Shown piece after piece: positions 27,551 to 38,819 of a DNA stretch of 64,000 nucleotides; the first letter of the stretch is position 1, and the number at the start of each line of letters is the position of its first letter. This DNA is from Deinococcus aquatilis DSM 23025 (lineage in GTDB: Bacteria > Deinococcota > Deinococci > Deinococcales > Deinococcaceae). The notes under the pieces are model-generated. The model searched no databases. It had not been told where the DNA came from and worked only from the letters and a program-made list of their open reading frames with translations. The stretch spans positions 55,715 to 119,714 of the forward strand of contig NZ_KB899705.1 in assembly GCF_000378445.1 (NCBI RefSeq), read 5' to 3'. Made by a program: the position numbers and the translations under genes.

Positions 27551-27796
27551 ATGATCAAAATGTATACGACCAGTTGGTGCCCCGATTGCCACGCCACCAA
27601 AGCCGCCCTCAAGAAGAAGGGACTGGACTTTGAAGAAATCAACATCGAGCAAGACGACAGCGCTGCTGAATACGTGATGAGCGTGAACGGTGGCAGGCGC
27701 AGTGTGCCCACGCTGGTCAGCGGCGACGTGGCCGCCAGCCTCAGCGGATTTCGCCCGCAGAAGCTGGACGCGTTTCTGGCACAGGCCGGACTCTAA
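27551..27796 (+). CDS. Glutaredoxin-like protein (CPDC)
   Basis: Thiol-disulfide redox protein of 81 residues with the active site WCPDC at about residues 9-13, an IEQDDSAAEYV segment, and the SVPTLV cis-proline loop. It resembles NrdH/mycoredoxin-type glutaredoxins that reduce protein disulfides in the cytosol. An AGGAGG eight bases before the ATG gives a strong start. It is a single-gene unit with its own terminator. Confidence 0.88.
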   Translation: MIKMYTTSWCPDCHATKAALKKKGLDFEEINIEQDDSAAEYVMSVNGGRRSVPTLVSGDVAASLSGFRPQKLDAFLAQAGL

Positions 27797-27828
27797 GAAC
27801 TTAAAGTTCAGCAAAGTATTTGCGGCGG

Positions 27829-27856
27829 CACGGTTCCTGTTGGGAGCCGTGTTTTT
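27829..27856 (+). terminator. Terminator of the glutaredoxin-like gene
   Basis: CACGGTTCC pairs with GGAGCCGTG (one G-T pair), followed by TTTTT. Confidence 0.85.
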
Positions 27857-27955
27857 CCATCTGTCTAGACGGCTTTACCGTGCGAGTCTAATTTATCCCA
27901 TGCCTGCCTCATTTGCGTCACACGAGCTTAAAATAAATGTCATGTTGATGTGGAT

Positions 27956-28384
27956 ATGAATGAATTTCTGAGCGTTTTTCGCAACAATTATGCCAACTTC
28001 ACCGGACGTGCACGACGCCGGGAATACTGGATGTTTTCCCTGATCAACGCCCTTGTCATTTTTGCGCTGGAAATTCCTTTCCTTTTACTCGCGCTTCCAT
28101 CAATGTCTCAGGACAGTGAAACTTCTCCAAGTGCCCTGAGTTTGGTCAGCTTACTTCCTCTGGTCATTTACTACTTTGCTGCGCTCATTCCTGCGTTGGC
28201 GCTGTGCATTCGGCGTCTGCACGATACGGGCCGCTCTGGGTGGCTCTACCTTCTTATTCTGGTGCCTTTGGTGGGTAGCATTATTATCATCGTCTTCTTT
28301 GCCACCGACAGCCAGCCCGGAAGCAACAAGTGGGGGCCAAATCCCAAAGGCACGGCTGCGGTACAGGGCGGCGCTTGGGGCTGA
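27956..28384 (+). CDS. DUF805 membrane protein
   Basis: Protein of 142 residues with four hydrophobic segments. The N-terminal FTGRARRREYWMFSLIN and the RRLHDTGRSGWLYLLILVPLVG loop are hallmarks of the DUF805 family, found in many bacteria and of unknown function. The ATG at 27956 is chosen; GTG at 27950 is possible. TAAAAT near 27929 could be its -10 box. It lies just before the thrS promoter. Confidence 0.85.
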   Translation: MNEFLSVFRNNYANFTGRARRREYWMFSLINALVIFALEIPFLLLALPSMSQDSETSPSALSLVSLLPLVIYYFAALIPALALCIRRLHDTGRSGWLYLLILVPLVGSIIIIVFFATDSQPGSNKWGPNPKGTAAVQGGAWG

Positions 28385-28409
28385 CCTGTTCAGAGCGAAC
28401 CCGGCTGGC

Positions 28410-28438
28410 TTGCCCCCGCCCCCTTTGCCCGCTATCCT
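28410..28438 (+). promoter_or_regulatory. thrS promoter
   Basis: TTGCCC (28410-28415), 17 bp spacer, TATCCT (28433-28438). Transcription would begin about at the leader-peptide ATG (28445). Confidence 0.65.
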
Positions 28439-28444
28439 GACGGT

Positions 28445-28561
28445 ATGAACTTCGCCGCCGATTCATTCAGACCCAGACGGCCCGGTCTGAGGGGGCGCGG
28501 CGGGATGCGGCAGCGAATGCTTTTGCAGCCCAGCCTGATCACACGAACTTCACGCGCCTGA
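28445..28561 (+). CDS. Putative 38-residue leader peptide upstream of thrS
   Basis: The ORF starts six bases after the TATCCT box, as leaderless genes do in this window. It encodes 38 residues, begins MNFAADSFRPRRPGL and ends LITRTSRA. Two Thr codons (ACA, ACT) occur among the last seven codons. The stop TGA lies within the 5' arm of a 9 bp hairpin, so ribosome position could affect hairpin folding. Reading this as a threonine-sensing attenuator is inference; the Thr codons are few. Confidence 0.4.
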   Translation: MNFAADSFRPRRPGLRGRGGMRQRMLLQPSLITRTSRA

Positions 28562-28583
28562 GAACCCACGCGGCTCTCAGGCG
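28555..28583 (+). promoter_or_regulatory. Hairpin in the thrS leader
   Basis: CGCCTGAGA (28555-28563) pairs exactly with TCTCAGGCG (28575-28583) around an 11 base loop. There is no direct U run, but GGGTTTTTTC follows 23 bases later at 28606-28615. Confidence 0.6.
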
Positions 28584-28686
28584 TTGTGCTGGCAAGTGTT
28601 GGGCCGGGTTTTTTCGTGCCCCGTGTGGGCGGCTGTGCAGAGCAGGTCAGCAGGTACAGCACATAGAGCAGGACAAAGGAGTGTAA

Positions 28687-30636
<1,950 letters not shown>

Positions 30637-30654
30637 GCAGGAATAAGCAGGAAG

Positions 30655-30701
30655 GTGGATCGTGGAAAGAGCTTCTGACCACGATCCACGGTCCACTTTT
30701 T
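30655..30701. terminator. Bidirectional terminator between thrS and the DsbA-like gene
   Basis: GTGGATCGTGG (30655-30665) pairs exactly with CCACGATCCAC (30679-30689). TTTTT follows on the plus strand. It ends six bases from the stop of the convergent gene. Confidence 0.8.
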
Positions 30702-30706
30702 ATGCT

Positions 30707-31738
30707 CTACCGGAAGCTTTGAAGCCGCTGCCCGATCACCGTTGACGCGCTGGGTTTGGCCTGCGTGATGGCCTGCACCGCCGCGATTTCGGCGGCGTCG
30801 GTGTAGTCCGACAGCTTGACACCGTTGAGGAACACGGTAGGCGTGCCCTGAATATTCACGACCTCTCCGGCGGCAAGTTGCACGTTCACGCTGTTCTGAG
30901 AGGCGTGATTGGTCAGGCAGGTTTTGAAAGCGGTGGGATTCAGCCCAGCAGTCTTGGCATAAGCAATGAAGCTGGTGCTGACGGCGGCGGCAGTCTGCGG
31001 CGTCCAGTCGCTGTAGCGGGCAAACAGCACGTCGGCATAGGCCCCGAATTTGCCCTGTGCCCCGGCGCACTCGCTGGCTTCGGCGGCAGCAAAAGCATTT
31101 TTATGGAAAGACAGGGGAAACTGGTAGTGCAGCACGCGGTATTCGGCGGGTTTGGCCTTCCAGTCGGTCATGGCCGTATCCCAGAGTTGCTTGCAGTAAG
31201 GGCACTGAAAGTCGCTGAAAACGCGGAGCACGTTGGGCGCACCTGCCTTGCCCAACACATTTTTGGTGGCCGGGAAATTGCTGTCGGGCTGGATGTTCAG
31301 GGCCACGTACACGCTCCAGCGGGATGCGGTGTCCTTGCCCACCAGTTTCACTGCGATCAGTTCGGTTCCGGCGTCGTCGGTCAGCTCTACAAACCCGGCG
31401 CGGGCGGTGGCCTGAAACTTGGGATCATTGAAGGTCTTGACGAGTCCGGCCAGATTGCTTTCGGGGCTGCCCCACGCGGCCAAGATGGCGCGGGCCACAT
31501 CCTCGGAGTTGTCCAGCGCGGCTTCGGCCAGGATGCCCACCGTGCGCCCGCCTGCCGTATCCAGGGTGATGTTGGAATCGCCGTGGGTCAGCACATTGCC
31601 CACCGCCGCGAAAGGCTTCAGGATGTCCTGTGTTTGCGTTGCCGCCAATGGTTGCAACAATTGTGCCTGTGCCGGGGCCAGCGCACATAAAAGGGCCAAT
31701 CCCATTACAATTCTCAGCGTTTTCTTATCTCGTTTCAC
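30707..31738 (-). CDS. Secreted DsbA-like thiol oxidoreductase/isomerase
   Basis: Protein of 343 residues with a signal peptide (MKRDKKTLRIVMGLALLCALAPAQAQ, cleavage after AQA). A ~130-residue N-terminal domain of unknown type is followed by a thioredoxin fold with C179-P-Y-C182 (FSDFQCPYCKQLWD) and a cis-proline loop (NIQGTPTVFLNGV). It should form or isomerise disulfides in exported proteins. Two further cysteines (ASECAGAQG, FKTCLTNH) lie in the helical insertion. The GTG start lies six bases after TAAACT (31745-31750), so it is likely leaderless. Confidence 0.88.
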   Translation of the reverse strand: MKRDKKTLRIVMGLALLCALAPAQAQLLQPLAATQTQDILKPFAAVGNVLTHGDSNITLDTAGGRTVGILAEAALDNSEDVARAILAAWGSPESNLAGLVKTFNDPKFQATARAGFVELTDDAGTELIAVKLVGKDTASRWSVYVALNIQPDSNFPATKNVLGKAGAPNVLRVFSDFQCPYCKQLWDTAMTDWKAKPAEYRVLHYQFPLSFHKNAFAAAEASECAGAQGKFGAYADVLFARYSDWTPQTAAAVSTSFIAYAKTAGLNPTAFKTCLTNHASQNSVNVQLAAGEVVNIQGTPTVFLNGVKLSDYTDAAEIAAVQAITQAKPSASTVIGQRLQSFR

Positions 31739-31897
31739 CTGCCGAGTTTAGCGGAGAATGAGAAAGTTTAAGGAAGGAAATGCAGTTCAAACCTGTTCTG
31801 AATCGGGGGTTGTCTACGCGGTGCCGCCACTTCCCCGGCAGCCTTCAGGTCTGGTGCGGCGCTTTCCTCTGCAACTGGGGCGTCCTTCCTGATCTCC

Positions 31898-33307
31898 TTA
31901 CGCTGCGTTCCGGGCGCGGGAAATCAGGTTCAGCAGGGCGGCTGCCAGTGCCGCAGGATCATGGCGGGCCTGTCCATTCTGGAGCAGGGCAGCGCTGCGA
32001 ACCCGGCCCCGCAGGTCACGGCTGGCCCCAGTCAGATCCAGCACCGATGCCCCCTCGGCGGCGTAACGCTCGCGCACGGCTTGCGGTACGGGTTCGCTGT
32101 TCATTAGCACGCAGTCGGGCATCCGGCCCAGATGTGCGGTGATGGCCGTCACATGGTCTTCCAGCGTCAGGCCAGTGGTTTCTCCGGGTTCGCTCATCAG
32201 GCTCGCCACGTACACCAGGGGCGCACCGGAGTCGCACACGGCCCGCGCAATATCAGGAATCAGGAGGGCCGGAATGATGCTGGTAAACAGGCTGCCCGGC
32301 CCCAGGACGATCATTTCGGCCTCTTTGATGGCCTGCAACACGGCGGGCAGCGCGGGCAGATCGGGCGGGTCAAGGCGCACTTCGCGGATTCGGGCCTGAC
32401 CCACGCTGCTTGCCAGTTGGCTCTCGCCGCGAATCTCGCGCCCGTCGCTCAGGGCGGCCACCAGGGTGGTGGGCTGCGTGGTGGCCGGAAACACCTGACC
32501 CCGCACCCGCAACACGTCATGAATATCCTGCATGGCCGCGCCCAGGCCGCCCTGTTCTTCGCTGAGGGTCGCCAGCATCAGGTTTCCGAAAGTATGACCC
32601 TCGATGCCGTCGCCGCGCCCGAATCGGTGCAGCAGCAGGCGGGCCAAAACGGGGCTGTCGCTGAGGGCTGCGTAACAGTCGTTCAGGTCACCGGGAGCGA
32701 TCATGTCCAGCGATTCGCGCAGGCGTCCGCTGGAGCCGCCGTCGTCGGCCACCGTGACTACCGCCGTGATGTTGCCCGTGTGGACTTTCAGACCCATCAG
32801 CAGGTTAGACAGGCCGGTCCCGCCGCCCACGGTCACCACCCTCGCGCCGCGTGCCAGATGACGGCGTTCGTAGATCAAGTCCACCACTGCCGTACCCGGA
32901 GCCGTGCCCGTGCCGCGCAGCATCGAGCGGTTCAGCATGGCGATGCTCCAGAGTGCGCCCCCCAACGCCAGGACCATCAGACCCACACCGACCACGTACA
33001 GCGGCAGCACTTCTGGCTCGGTAAACTTGTTCAGCCACAAAATCCAGCGCGTGGCCGTGAAATGCAACGGCCCAGTCCAGGTAAAGTGCAGAAATCCCAG
33101 TGCCCCCGTAAAGGTGCAGATGGCAAACAGCGTCAGCCAACGCTTGACCCCCATTCCCGGAGAGAGCCACATTCGCGCCTGACGCCGAACGTGGCGGCCT
33201 GTCTTGCGTGCCTCGTCACGGCGTCTGGGGATGGTGGGTTGTTGCTCTGCTTCTTCTGGTACGTCTGCCTCTAGCGGCCTGCTGTTCGGAGGCGGCACGG
33301 TGGTCAT
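31898..33307 (-). CDS. YvcK/CofD-like gluconeogenesis factor, membrane-anchored
   Basis: Protein of 469 residues. The N-terminal ~150 residues are cytoplasmic-basic with two membrane segments ([38 protein letters not shown]). The rest is the YvcK domain: [63 protein letters not shown]. YvcK proteins bind UDP-sugars and affect cell-wall and carbon metabolism. Its start overlaps the stop of rapZ, the usual rapZ-yvcK arrangement. The membrane anchor is not in the short Bacillus form. Confidence 0.93.
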   Translation of the reverse strand: MTTVPPPNSRPLEADVPEEAEQQPTIPRRRDEARKTGRHVRRQARMWLSPGMGVKRWLTLFAICTFTGALGFLHFTWTGPLHFTATRWILWLNKFTEPEVLPLYVVGVGLMVLALGGALWSIAMLNRSMLRGTGTAPGTAVVDLIYERRHLARGARVVTVGGGTGLSNLLMGLKVHTGNITAVVTVADDGGSSGRLRESLDMIAPGDLNDCYAALSDSPVLARLLLHRFGRGDGIEGHTFGNLMLATLSEEQGGLGAAMQDIHDVLRVRGQVFPATTQPTTLVAALSDGREIRGESQLASSVGQARIREVRLDPPDLPALPAVLQAIKEAEMIVLGPGSLFTSIIPALLIPDIARAVCDSGAPLVYVASLMSEPGETTGLTLEDHVTAITAHLGRMPDCVLMNSEPVPQAVRERYAAEGASVLDLTGASRDLRGRVRSAALLQNGQARHDPAALAAALLNLISRARNAA

Positions 33308-34146
33308 AAATCCTCGTGCAATTTCATGTCGCGGTGGTCGGTCACGTGGGCATGCAGCTCAGAGAGATCGGTCGCCAGCCGGGCCGTGACTGCCACGCTG
33401 CGGTGTTGCCCACCCGTGCAGCCCACCGCCACCGTATAGCCGCGCCGCCCGGAGGCCTTGGCCCGCGAAGCCGCCAACCGCACGAAGTCGCGTACCTCGC
33501 CGTAAAAGTCGTTCGAGGCCTGATCCTGAAATACGTATCCCGCCACGTCCGCCTCCAGCCCCGTTCTGGGGCGCAATTCCGGATCGTAATAGGGGTTGGG
33601 GAGGGTGCGCACATCCACGACCAGATCAGCGTCGCGGGGGGGCGCATGCTTGAAGCCGAAGCTCATCAGCCGCAGGTCGAATTCCTGCTCCAGCCGGAAC
33701 AGCCGCATGACCCGCTCGCCGAGTTGCGCGGCGCTCAGGGGCGTCGTATCGATCACGGTATCGGCAATGGCCCGCAGCGGGGCCAGCAGATCGCGCTCGC
33801 GGGCAAAATCCAGCATCAGTGACTCGCCCAGCGGATGCTCGCGGCGGGTCAGGTTGTAGCGCTTGAGCAGCACTTCGGCATTGGCCTCCAGAAACAGCAC
33901 ATGCAGGTCCTCACGGCGGCGAGACAGGCGCACATAACTGTCTTCCAGAGCGCCCAGAAAGTCGCGGGTACGGGCATCGGTGCTCACAGCCACCTTATCC
34001 AGCTTCCGCGCCACCGAGAGGTCGTGCATGGCCCCCCACAACTCTGGAGGCAAGTTGTCGGTGATGAAGAACCCCGCGTCTTCCAGCGTTCTGAGCGCGG
34101 TGCTCTTTCCACTTCCCGACAATCCTGAGACGACCACAAACGGCAT
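33304..34146 (-). CDS. rapZ: RapZ-family RNase adapter / nucleotide-binding protein
   Basis: P-loop protein of 280 residues with Walker [15 protein letters not shown] (about 5-17), DNLPPEL, and the C-terminal [10 protein letters not shown] motif. In Escherichia coli RapZ controls GlmS through small-RNA decay; in other bacteria the YvcJ homologues have GTPase/ATPase activity, and the exact role here is not known. The ATG at 34146 follows TAAACT by six bases, so the rapZ-yvcK operon is probably transcribed leaderless. Confidence 0.93.
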   Translation of the reverse strand: MPFVVVSGLSGSGKSTALRTLEDAGFFITDNLPPELWGAMHDLSVARKLDKVAVSTDARTRDFLGALEDSYVRLSRRREDLHVLFLEANAEVLLKRYNLTRREHPLGESLMLDFARERDLLAPLRAIADTVIDTTPLSAAQLGERVMRLFRLEQEFDLRLMSFGFKHAPPRDADLVVDVRTLPNPYYDPELRPRTGLEADVAGYVFQDQASNDFYGEVRDFVRLAASRAKASGRRGYTVAVGCTGGQHRSVAVTARLATDLSELHAHVTDHRDMKLHEDL

Positions 34147-34219
34147 GGGGTCAGTTTACGCGGATTGAGGCGGGGTGGGGGCTTTGTTGTCAGGGAGCTG
34201 CATTCGGTGTTGGAAGGTG

Positions 34220-34316
34220 ACCCCCCAGTCGGCTTCGCCGCCAGCCCCCTTGAAGGGGAGCGCAAAAGCTTTAGTCCTCACCTCTAAGGGGGCGTTGCGC
34301 CAGCAACGGGGGGGTT
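34220..34316 (-). repeat. Dispersed double-hairpin repeat, family B, copy 3
   Basis: On the minus strand it matches copy 1 almost base for base, including GGGGGCTGGCGGCGAAGCCG and the AACCCCCCC(A/G)TTGCTG(A/G)CGC end. It lies in the 255 bp gap between rapZ and metG. The sequence GCTCAGTCAC follows on the plus strand after copies 1 and 3 (3654-3663 and 34326-34335), although their cores are inverted. Confidence 0.8.
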
Positions 34317-34401
34317 CACCCTCTAGCTCAGTCACCTTGCCCCCACAAAACAACACGGCCCACACGCTCTCCACGCGGGGCCGTATCCATCCTGGCAGGC
34401 T

Positions 34402-36462
34402 TCAGCGAACTTTGGTGCCGCTGGGCAGATCCAGTTTCAGGCCCACCAGATCGAGGTTGCCCTGATCGTCTTCGGCGGCCAGAATCATGCCCTGAGACTC
34501 GATACCGCGCAGCTTGGCAGGCTTCAGGTTCGCCACCAGAATGACCTTGCGGCCCACCAGATCTTCGGGGGCGTACCACTTACGAATGCCGCTGACCACC
34601 GTGCGGACCTCATCGCCCATCTTCACGGTCAGCTTGAGCAGCTTGTCGGCTTTGGCAACCGCTTCGGCAGCCAGCACCTCGGCCACGCGCAGGTCGATGC
34701 GGGCAAAGTCGTCGATGGAAATCAGGGCTTCGCTGGCAGCGGGTGTATTGCTCGGAACGGCGTGGGCGGGCGCAGTCAGCAGGGCGGCTGGCTGTTCAGC
34801 GGGTTTGGCTGGAGGCTGAGTTTCTTGGGTCTGAGTCTCTTTGAGTTGGGTCATGGTCTGTTTCTCTTTTTTGGGGGTGGGGACTGGGGCTTCGTTCGGG
34901 TCGGTTTTGGCGTTCTCGGGTTTGGGAAACAGAATCGGGCCGCCCAGCACGCGGGTTCCGGCAGGGGTCAGGCCCCAGGCTCCGGTCAGGGTATAGGTCT
35001 GCCCGCCCAAGCCCAACTGTGCGCGGAGTTCTTTGGCTTTGGCCGGAATCACGGCTTCCAGGCACACACTTGCCACGCGCAGGCCCTCTACGGCGGTGTA
35101 CAACACCGTATCCAGGCGAGACTGGGTGTCCTCGGATTTTGCCAGCGTCCACGGCGCACTTTCGGCGATGTAGCGGTTCAGATCGCGCACGAAGTTCATG
35201 GCCGCTTCAATCGCCATGTTGATCTTGAGGTCGTTGACCAGCCGCAAAATCTCGGCGGGCAGGGCCAGCGCCGCTGCCTCTATGCCGTGTTCGCGCTCGC
35301 TGGGGGTGTGGGCCTGCGGAACCACGCCGCCCCGGTACTTCTGCACCATGCTGACCGTGCGCGAGAGCAGATTACCGAGGTCGTTGGCAAGGTCGCTGCT
35401 CAGGCGGGAGACCAGAATGCCCTCGCCATAAGCGCTGTCTGCACCCAGGGTGGCCTCACGCAGCAGGGTATAGCGGATGGCGTCTACGGAGTGGTCGCGC
35501 ACCAGTTGCTCGGGGTCTATCGCATTGCCCAGGGATTTGCCCATCTTGCGCCCGTCTTCGGCCAGAATGTGGCTGTGGACGACCAGTTTGCGGTACAGCG
35601 GCAGCCCCGCCGCCCGCAGCATGGTCGGCCAGAACACGGCGTGCGGCTTCAAAATATCCTTGCCGATCACGTGCCAGGCGGTGCCGATCACGTCAGGAGA
35701 TTGGCCCCGGCTGACAGGTGCAGAAACGTAGTTCAGCAGGGCGTCGAACCACACGTAGGTGACGTGGTCGGCGTCCCAGGGCAGTTCTATGCCCCACGGT
35801 ACGCGGGATTTGGGGCGGCTGATGGAGAGGTCGCCAATCGGCTCGCGCAGCATTTCCAGAACTTCGTTGCGGTATCCGGCAGGCTGAATAAAGTCCGGGT
35901 TGGCCTCGATATGCTCCAGCAGCCACGCCTGATACTTCTCCATCTTGAAAAAGTAATTGGCCTCGCGCCGCAGCTCTGGCGGGTCTTTGTCGCCGGGATA
36001 GCGCCGCACACCGTCCGGGCCTTCGACCAGTTCCTTGTCGGTCACGTAGCGCTCAGCCCCCACCGAATATAGTCCCTCATACTCGGCAAAATAGATGTCT
36101 CCGGCGTCGTGGACGCGCGTCAGCACTTCCTGTACAAACCGTTTGTGGCGACCTTCAGTGGTACGAATAAAATCGTCGTAGCTGATCTCCAGGCGGTCCC
36201 ACAGCCCCTTGAAGGCCCGTAGGCTCAGGTCGTCTACAAAGGCTTGCGGTGTCTGTCCGGCTTTGGCGGCAGCTTTGGCAATCTTTTCGCCGTGTTCGTC
36301 GGTGCCGGTCACAAACTGTACTTCTCGCCCCGACAGGCGCATAAAGCGGGCAATGGCATCGGCCAAGATTTTTTCGTAGACATGCCCGATGTGCGGCGCA
36401 CCGTTGGCATAATCAATGGCGGTGGTAATAAAAAAATCTTTCTTCTCAGGCTGATTCGTCAT
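34402..36462 (-). CDS. metG: Methionyl-tRNA synthetase lacking zinc-site cysteines
   Basis: Class I synthetase of 686 residues charging tRNA-Met. The HIGH motif is PHIGHVYE and KMSKS is KMGKS ([11 protein letters not shown]). The connective region that normally has CxxC...CxxC reads [20 protein letters not shown]..., with no cysteine, so no zinc knuckle can form (about residues 127-165). The anticodon domain follows, then a Pro/Thr/Gln-rich linker (about 515-580), and a C-terminal EMAPII/Trbp111 tRNA-binding OB fold ([17 protein letters not shown] to the end). A GAGGAG sits nine bases upstream of ATG 36462. Confidence 0.96.
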   Translation of the reverse strand: MTNQPEKKDFFITTAIDYANGAPHIGHVYEKILADAIARFMRLSGREVQFVTGTDEHGEKIAKAAAKAGQTPQAFVDDLSLRAFKGLWDRLEISYDDFIRTTEGRHKRFVQEVLTRVHDAGDIYFAEYEGLYSVGAERYVTDKELVEGPDGVRRYPGDKDPPELRREANYFFKMEKYQAWLLEHIEANPDFIQPAGYRNEVLEMLREPIGDLSISRPKSRVPWGIELPWDADHVTYVWFDALLNYVSAPVSRGQSPDVIGTAWHVIGKDILKPHAVFWPTMLRAAGLPLYRKLVVHSHILAEDGRKMGKSLGNAIDPEQLVRDHSVDAIRYTLLREATLGADSAYGEGILVSRLSSDLANDLGNLLSRTVSMVQKYRGGVVPQAHTPSEREHGIEAAALALPAEILRLVNDLKINMAIEAAMNFVRDLNRYIAESAPWTLAKSEDTQSRLDTVLYTAVEGLRVASVCLEAVIPAKAKELRAQLGLGGQTYTLTGAWGLTPAGTRVLGGPILFPKPENAKTDPNEAPVPTPKKEKQTMTQLKETQTQETQPPAKPAEQPAALLTAPAHAVPSNTPAASEALISIDDFARIDLRVAEVLAAEAVAKADKLLKLTVKMGDEVRTVVSGIRKWYAPEDLVGRKVILVANLKPAKLRGIESQGMILAAEDDQGNLDLVGLKLDLPSGTKVR

Positions 36463-36841
36463 GTTGGCCTTCTCCTCGCCCGGCCCTTTCCCTGATGAGA
36501 GGAACGCCGGGGCAACCTAGTTAAGATACAGAACCCAGCCGCGCTTGGAGGCAGCTTGGGTGTACGTCGTCGCCGATACAAAAAAAGAACGCTTCTTCCC
36601 GCGCCCTGTGCCTCTGCCTGACAGTTGCCCGATTATTGGTACTGGAAGAGAAATCCGGTGTCAGACCAGCCGGGGCATTCGCGCCAGCATTCGTCCGCCT
36701 GAGGGCAGGGGAGAGGGGCTGGGGTACATAGGCTGAGTTTACCCGAAACGCGGCGCGGCGCAGTACGCCAACTGGCCGGGAGAATTGGACGGCCTGATCT
36801 TCAGGCAGCTTTACCTGACATACTGCTTGACTTTTTCAAGT
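36463..36841. other. Intergenic region between metG and the MFS gene
   Basis: About 380 bp with no convincing ORF. On the minus strand the metG leader can form GCCCCGG/CCGGGC close to the GAGGAG ribosome site, and TCCTC in the loop could pair with it. The C-rich CTGAGGGCAGGGGAGAGGGG (36700-36719) resembles the variable half of repeat family B. Confidence 0.4.
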
Positions 36842-36854
36842 TAAAGTACCGGAC

Positions 36855-38060
36855 ATGACCCGCACCGCACCCACTCCAGCTGATACCCGGCCCACGGTTT
36901 CCGGCCCGCCCTCTGCCCTTCCAGATCGCCTGACCAGTCTGACGTTGCTGTTGCTGGCCGCGCTGACCATCATGTCGGGGGCCACCATCGCGCCCGCGCT
37001 GCCCGCCATGCAGGCCCACTTTGCCGATCAGCCCAACGCGAACCTCCTGGTCAAATTGGCGCTGACCATCGTGGGATTGGTCATTGCCGTCAGTGCGCCC
37101 CTGAGTGGCGTCCTGGCCGATAGATTTGGGCGGCGGCCCGTGCTGCTGTGGTCGTTGGTGCTGTACGCGGTGGGCGGGGCCAGCGGGCTGTTTGTGCAGT
37201 CTCTGGGTGAGGTGCTGGCTGGCCGGGTGATCCTGGGCTTTGCAGTGGCCGGAACCATGACCGCAGGCGGCGCACTGGTCAACGACCTGTTTTCTGGGCC
37301 TGCACGCGGCAAATTCCTGAGCCAGCAGGCGGCATTTACCAGCTTCGGTGGGGCGGTGCTGTTGCCGCTCGGGGGCTTGCTGGCGGGCGTGGGCTGGCGT
37401 GCGCCGTTCGGCATCTACCTGATTTCGCTGCTGCTGATTCCGCTGGTGTTGCGCCTGCCTAAGGGCGTACCGGGCGGCGTGACCCCAGCCGAAGCTGCCG
37501 AAAAACCGCGCTGGTTGGCAGTGGCGCTGGTGTACTTTCTGGCGCTGGCCTACATGGCCGTGTTCTACCTGATGCCCGCGCAGGGGCCGTTTCTGCTTCA
37601 AGCGTTGGGGGCCAAACCCGCCGCGACGGGCCTGCTGCTCGGGGCCTTTACCCTGATCGCTGCTCTGACCTCGCTCGGTTATTCGCGCTTTGCCGGACGC
37701 TTCGACCCCCGGCGGGTGGCTGCGCTGGGCATGTTGCTGCTGGCCGGGGGCTGGGGCCTGGTCTCTGCGGCCCACAGCATTCCCGCCGTGCTGGTGGGCC
37801 TTGTGGTGGCTGGATTGGGCGGCGGTCTGGTGTTTCCCAACCTCTACGCCTGGCTGGCCGATCTGACGCCTGCCGCGTGGCGTGGGCGCATCACTGCCGG
37901 AATGAGCAGCGCCGTGTTTTTGGGCCAGTTCCTCAGCCCGCTGGTGCTGGCCGCGCCCACCGCCCATCCCGCACAGGGATTCGTGTGGGGATCGGTGGGC
38001 ATTGGTCTGATCGGTGCAGGACTGCTGACACTGAGCCTGGTGAGGCCCAAGTCGGCCTAG
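36855..38060 (+). CDS. MFS transporter
   Basis: Polytopic carrier of 401 residues, about 12 transmembrane helices. Motif A reads GVLADRFGRRPVLL and a related one follows in the second half (RFDPRRVAALG). The first helix has IMSGATIAPALPAM, typical of drug-resistance-type carriers. The substrate is unknown. TAAAGT (36842-36847) ends seven bases before the ATG; it sits in an ACTTT...AAAGT inverted repeat that could bind a regulator. Confidence 0.85.
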   Translation: MTRTAPTPADTRPTVSGPPSALPDRLTSLTLLLLAALTIMSGATIAPALPAMQAHFADQPNANLLVKLALTIVGLVIAVSAPLSGVLADRFGRRPVLLWSLVLYAVGGASGLFVQSLGEVLAGRVILGFAVAGTMTAGGALVNDLFSGPARGKFLSQQAAFTSFGGAVLLPLGGLLAGVGWRAPFGIYLISLLLIPLVLRLPKGVPGGVTPAEAAEKPRWLAVALVYFLALAYMAVFYLMPAQGPFLLQALGAKPAATGLLLGAFTLIAALTSLGYSRFAGRFDPRRVAALGMLLLAGGWGLVSAAHSIPAVLVGLVVAGLGGGLVFPNLYAWLADLTPAAWRGRITAGMSSAVFLGQFLSPLVLAAPTAHPAQGFVWGSVGIGLIGAGLLTLSLVRPKSA

Positions 38061-38182
38061 ACGGCACAAATCAGCCCAGTGAGGTTCAGGGCTGCCGCGC
38101 CGCACAACTCTCAACACAACCGAAACCCTGCACTCCAGCTTTGGCCCTGTTTGAATCACTGCGCCGCACTAGAATCTCACGT

Positions 38183-38779
38183 GTGATTGCTTACCTGAGT
38201 GGCGTAGTGCGCGAAATTCGTGATGGAAGCGCCGTGGTGGTGGCGGGCGGGGTGGGCTACGAGGTGCAGTGCCCGGTGAGTACGCTGGGCCGCCTGAAAG
38301 TCGGTGAGGTGGCCGAATTCAATACCCGCTTTGTGGTGCGCGAGGATGCCCAGTTGCTGTTCGGATTTTCGGACGCCGACAGCCTGCGCCTGTTCGACCT
38401 GCTGATCGGGGTCAGCGGTGTAGGGCCAAAGTTGGGACTGGCGATGCTGTCAGGAATGCCGGTCTCGGCACTGGCTCAGGGTCTGATCGGCGGCGACGTG
38501 AAGCTGCTGAGCAGTGTCTCGGGCGTGGGCAAAAAGACCGCTGAACGGCTGGTGCTGGAGCTTCAGAACAAAATCCCTGAGCATCTGGCCGCGCCTGTGG
38601 TGGGCGGCGTGAAGGTGATGCCCGTGCAGAGCAGCGCGGGCCGGGACGCCATAGACGCGCTGCTGGCACTGGGATTCCGTGAGGCCCAGGTGCGCGGGGT
38701 GGTGGCCGAATTACTGGGCGCTGATCCGGAACAGACGGCAGACGCCCTGATCCGCAAGAGCCTGGGACGCCTGAGATGA
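38183..38779 (+). CDS. ruvA: Holliday junction branch-migration protein RuvA
   Basis: DNA-binding subunit of the RuvAB motor; 198 residues. The OB-fold domain I (MIAYLSGVVREIRDGSAVVVAGGVGYEV), helix-hairpin-helix motifs (LIGVSGVGPKLGLAMLSG and LLSSVSGVGKKTAERLVLEL) and the C-terminal UBA-like RuvB-contact domain (AIDALLALGFREAQV) are all present. The GTG start lies seven bases after TAGAAT (38170-38175), so leaderless initiation is likely. ruvB is not nearby. Confidence 0.96.
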   Translation: MIAYLSGVVREIRDGSAVVVAGGVGYEVQCPVSTLGRLKVGEVAEFNTRFVVREDAQLLFGFSDADSLRLFDLLIGVSGVGPKLGLAMLSGMPVSALAQGLIGGDVKLLSSVSGVGKKTAERLVLELQNKIPEHLAAPVVGGVKVMPVQSSAGRDAIDALLALGFREAQVRGVVAELLGADPEQTADALIRKSLGRLR

Positions 38780-38819
38780 CCCAGGTTATGAGATGGCCCA
38801 GGGTCTGAGATGACACAGG
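38772..38819 (+). repeat. Three imperfect TGAGATG-type units between ruvA and ltrA
   Basis: CTGAGATGACCCAGG, ATGAGATGGCCCAGG and CTGAGATGACACAGG in a row with 2-4 base spacers. The first contains the ruvA stop and the third the next start codon. Confidence 0.7.

Noticed and set aside
36463..36600. T-box riboswitch for metG
   Set aside because: A weak AGGTTGCCCCGG resembles the T-box core, but the conserved GGGTGG-x-ACCGCG, the specifier stem and AGTA loop were not found.
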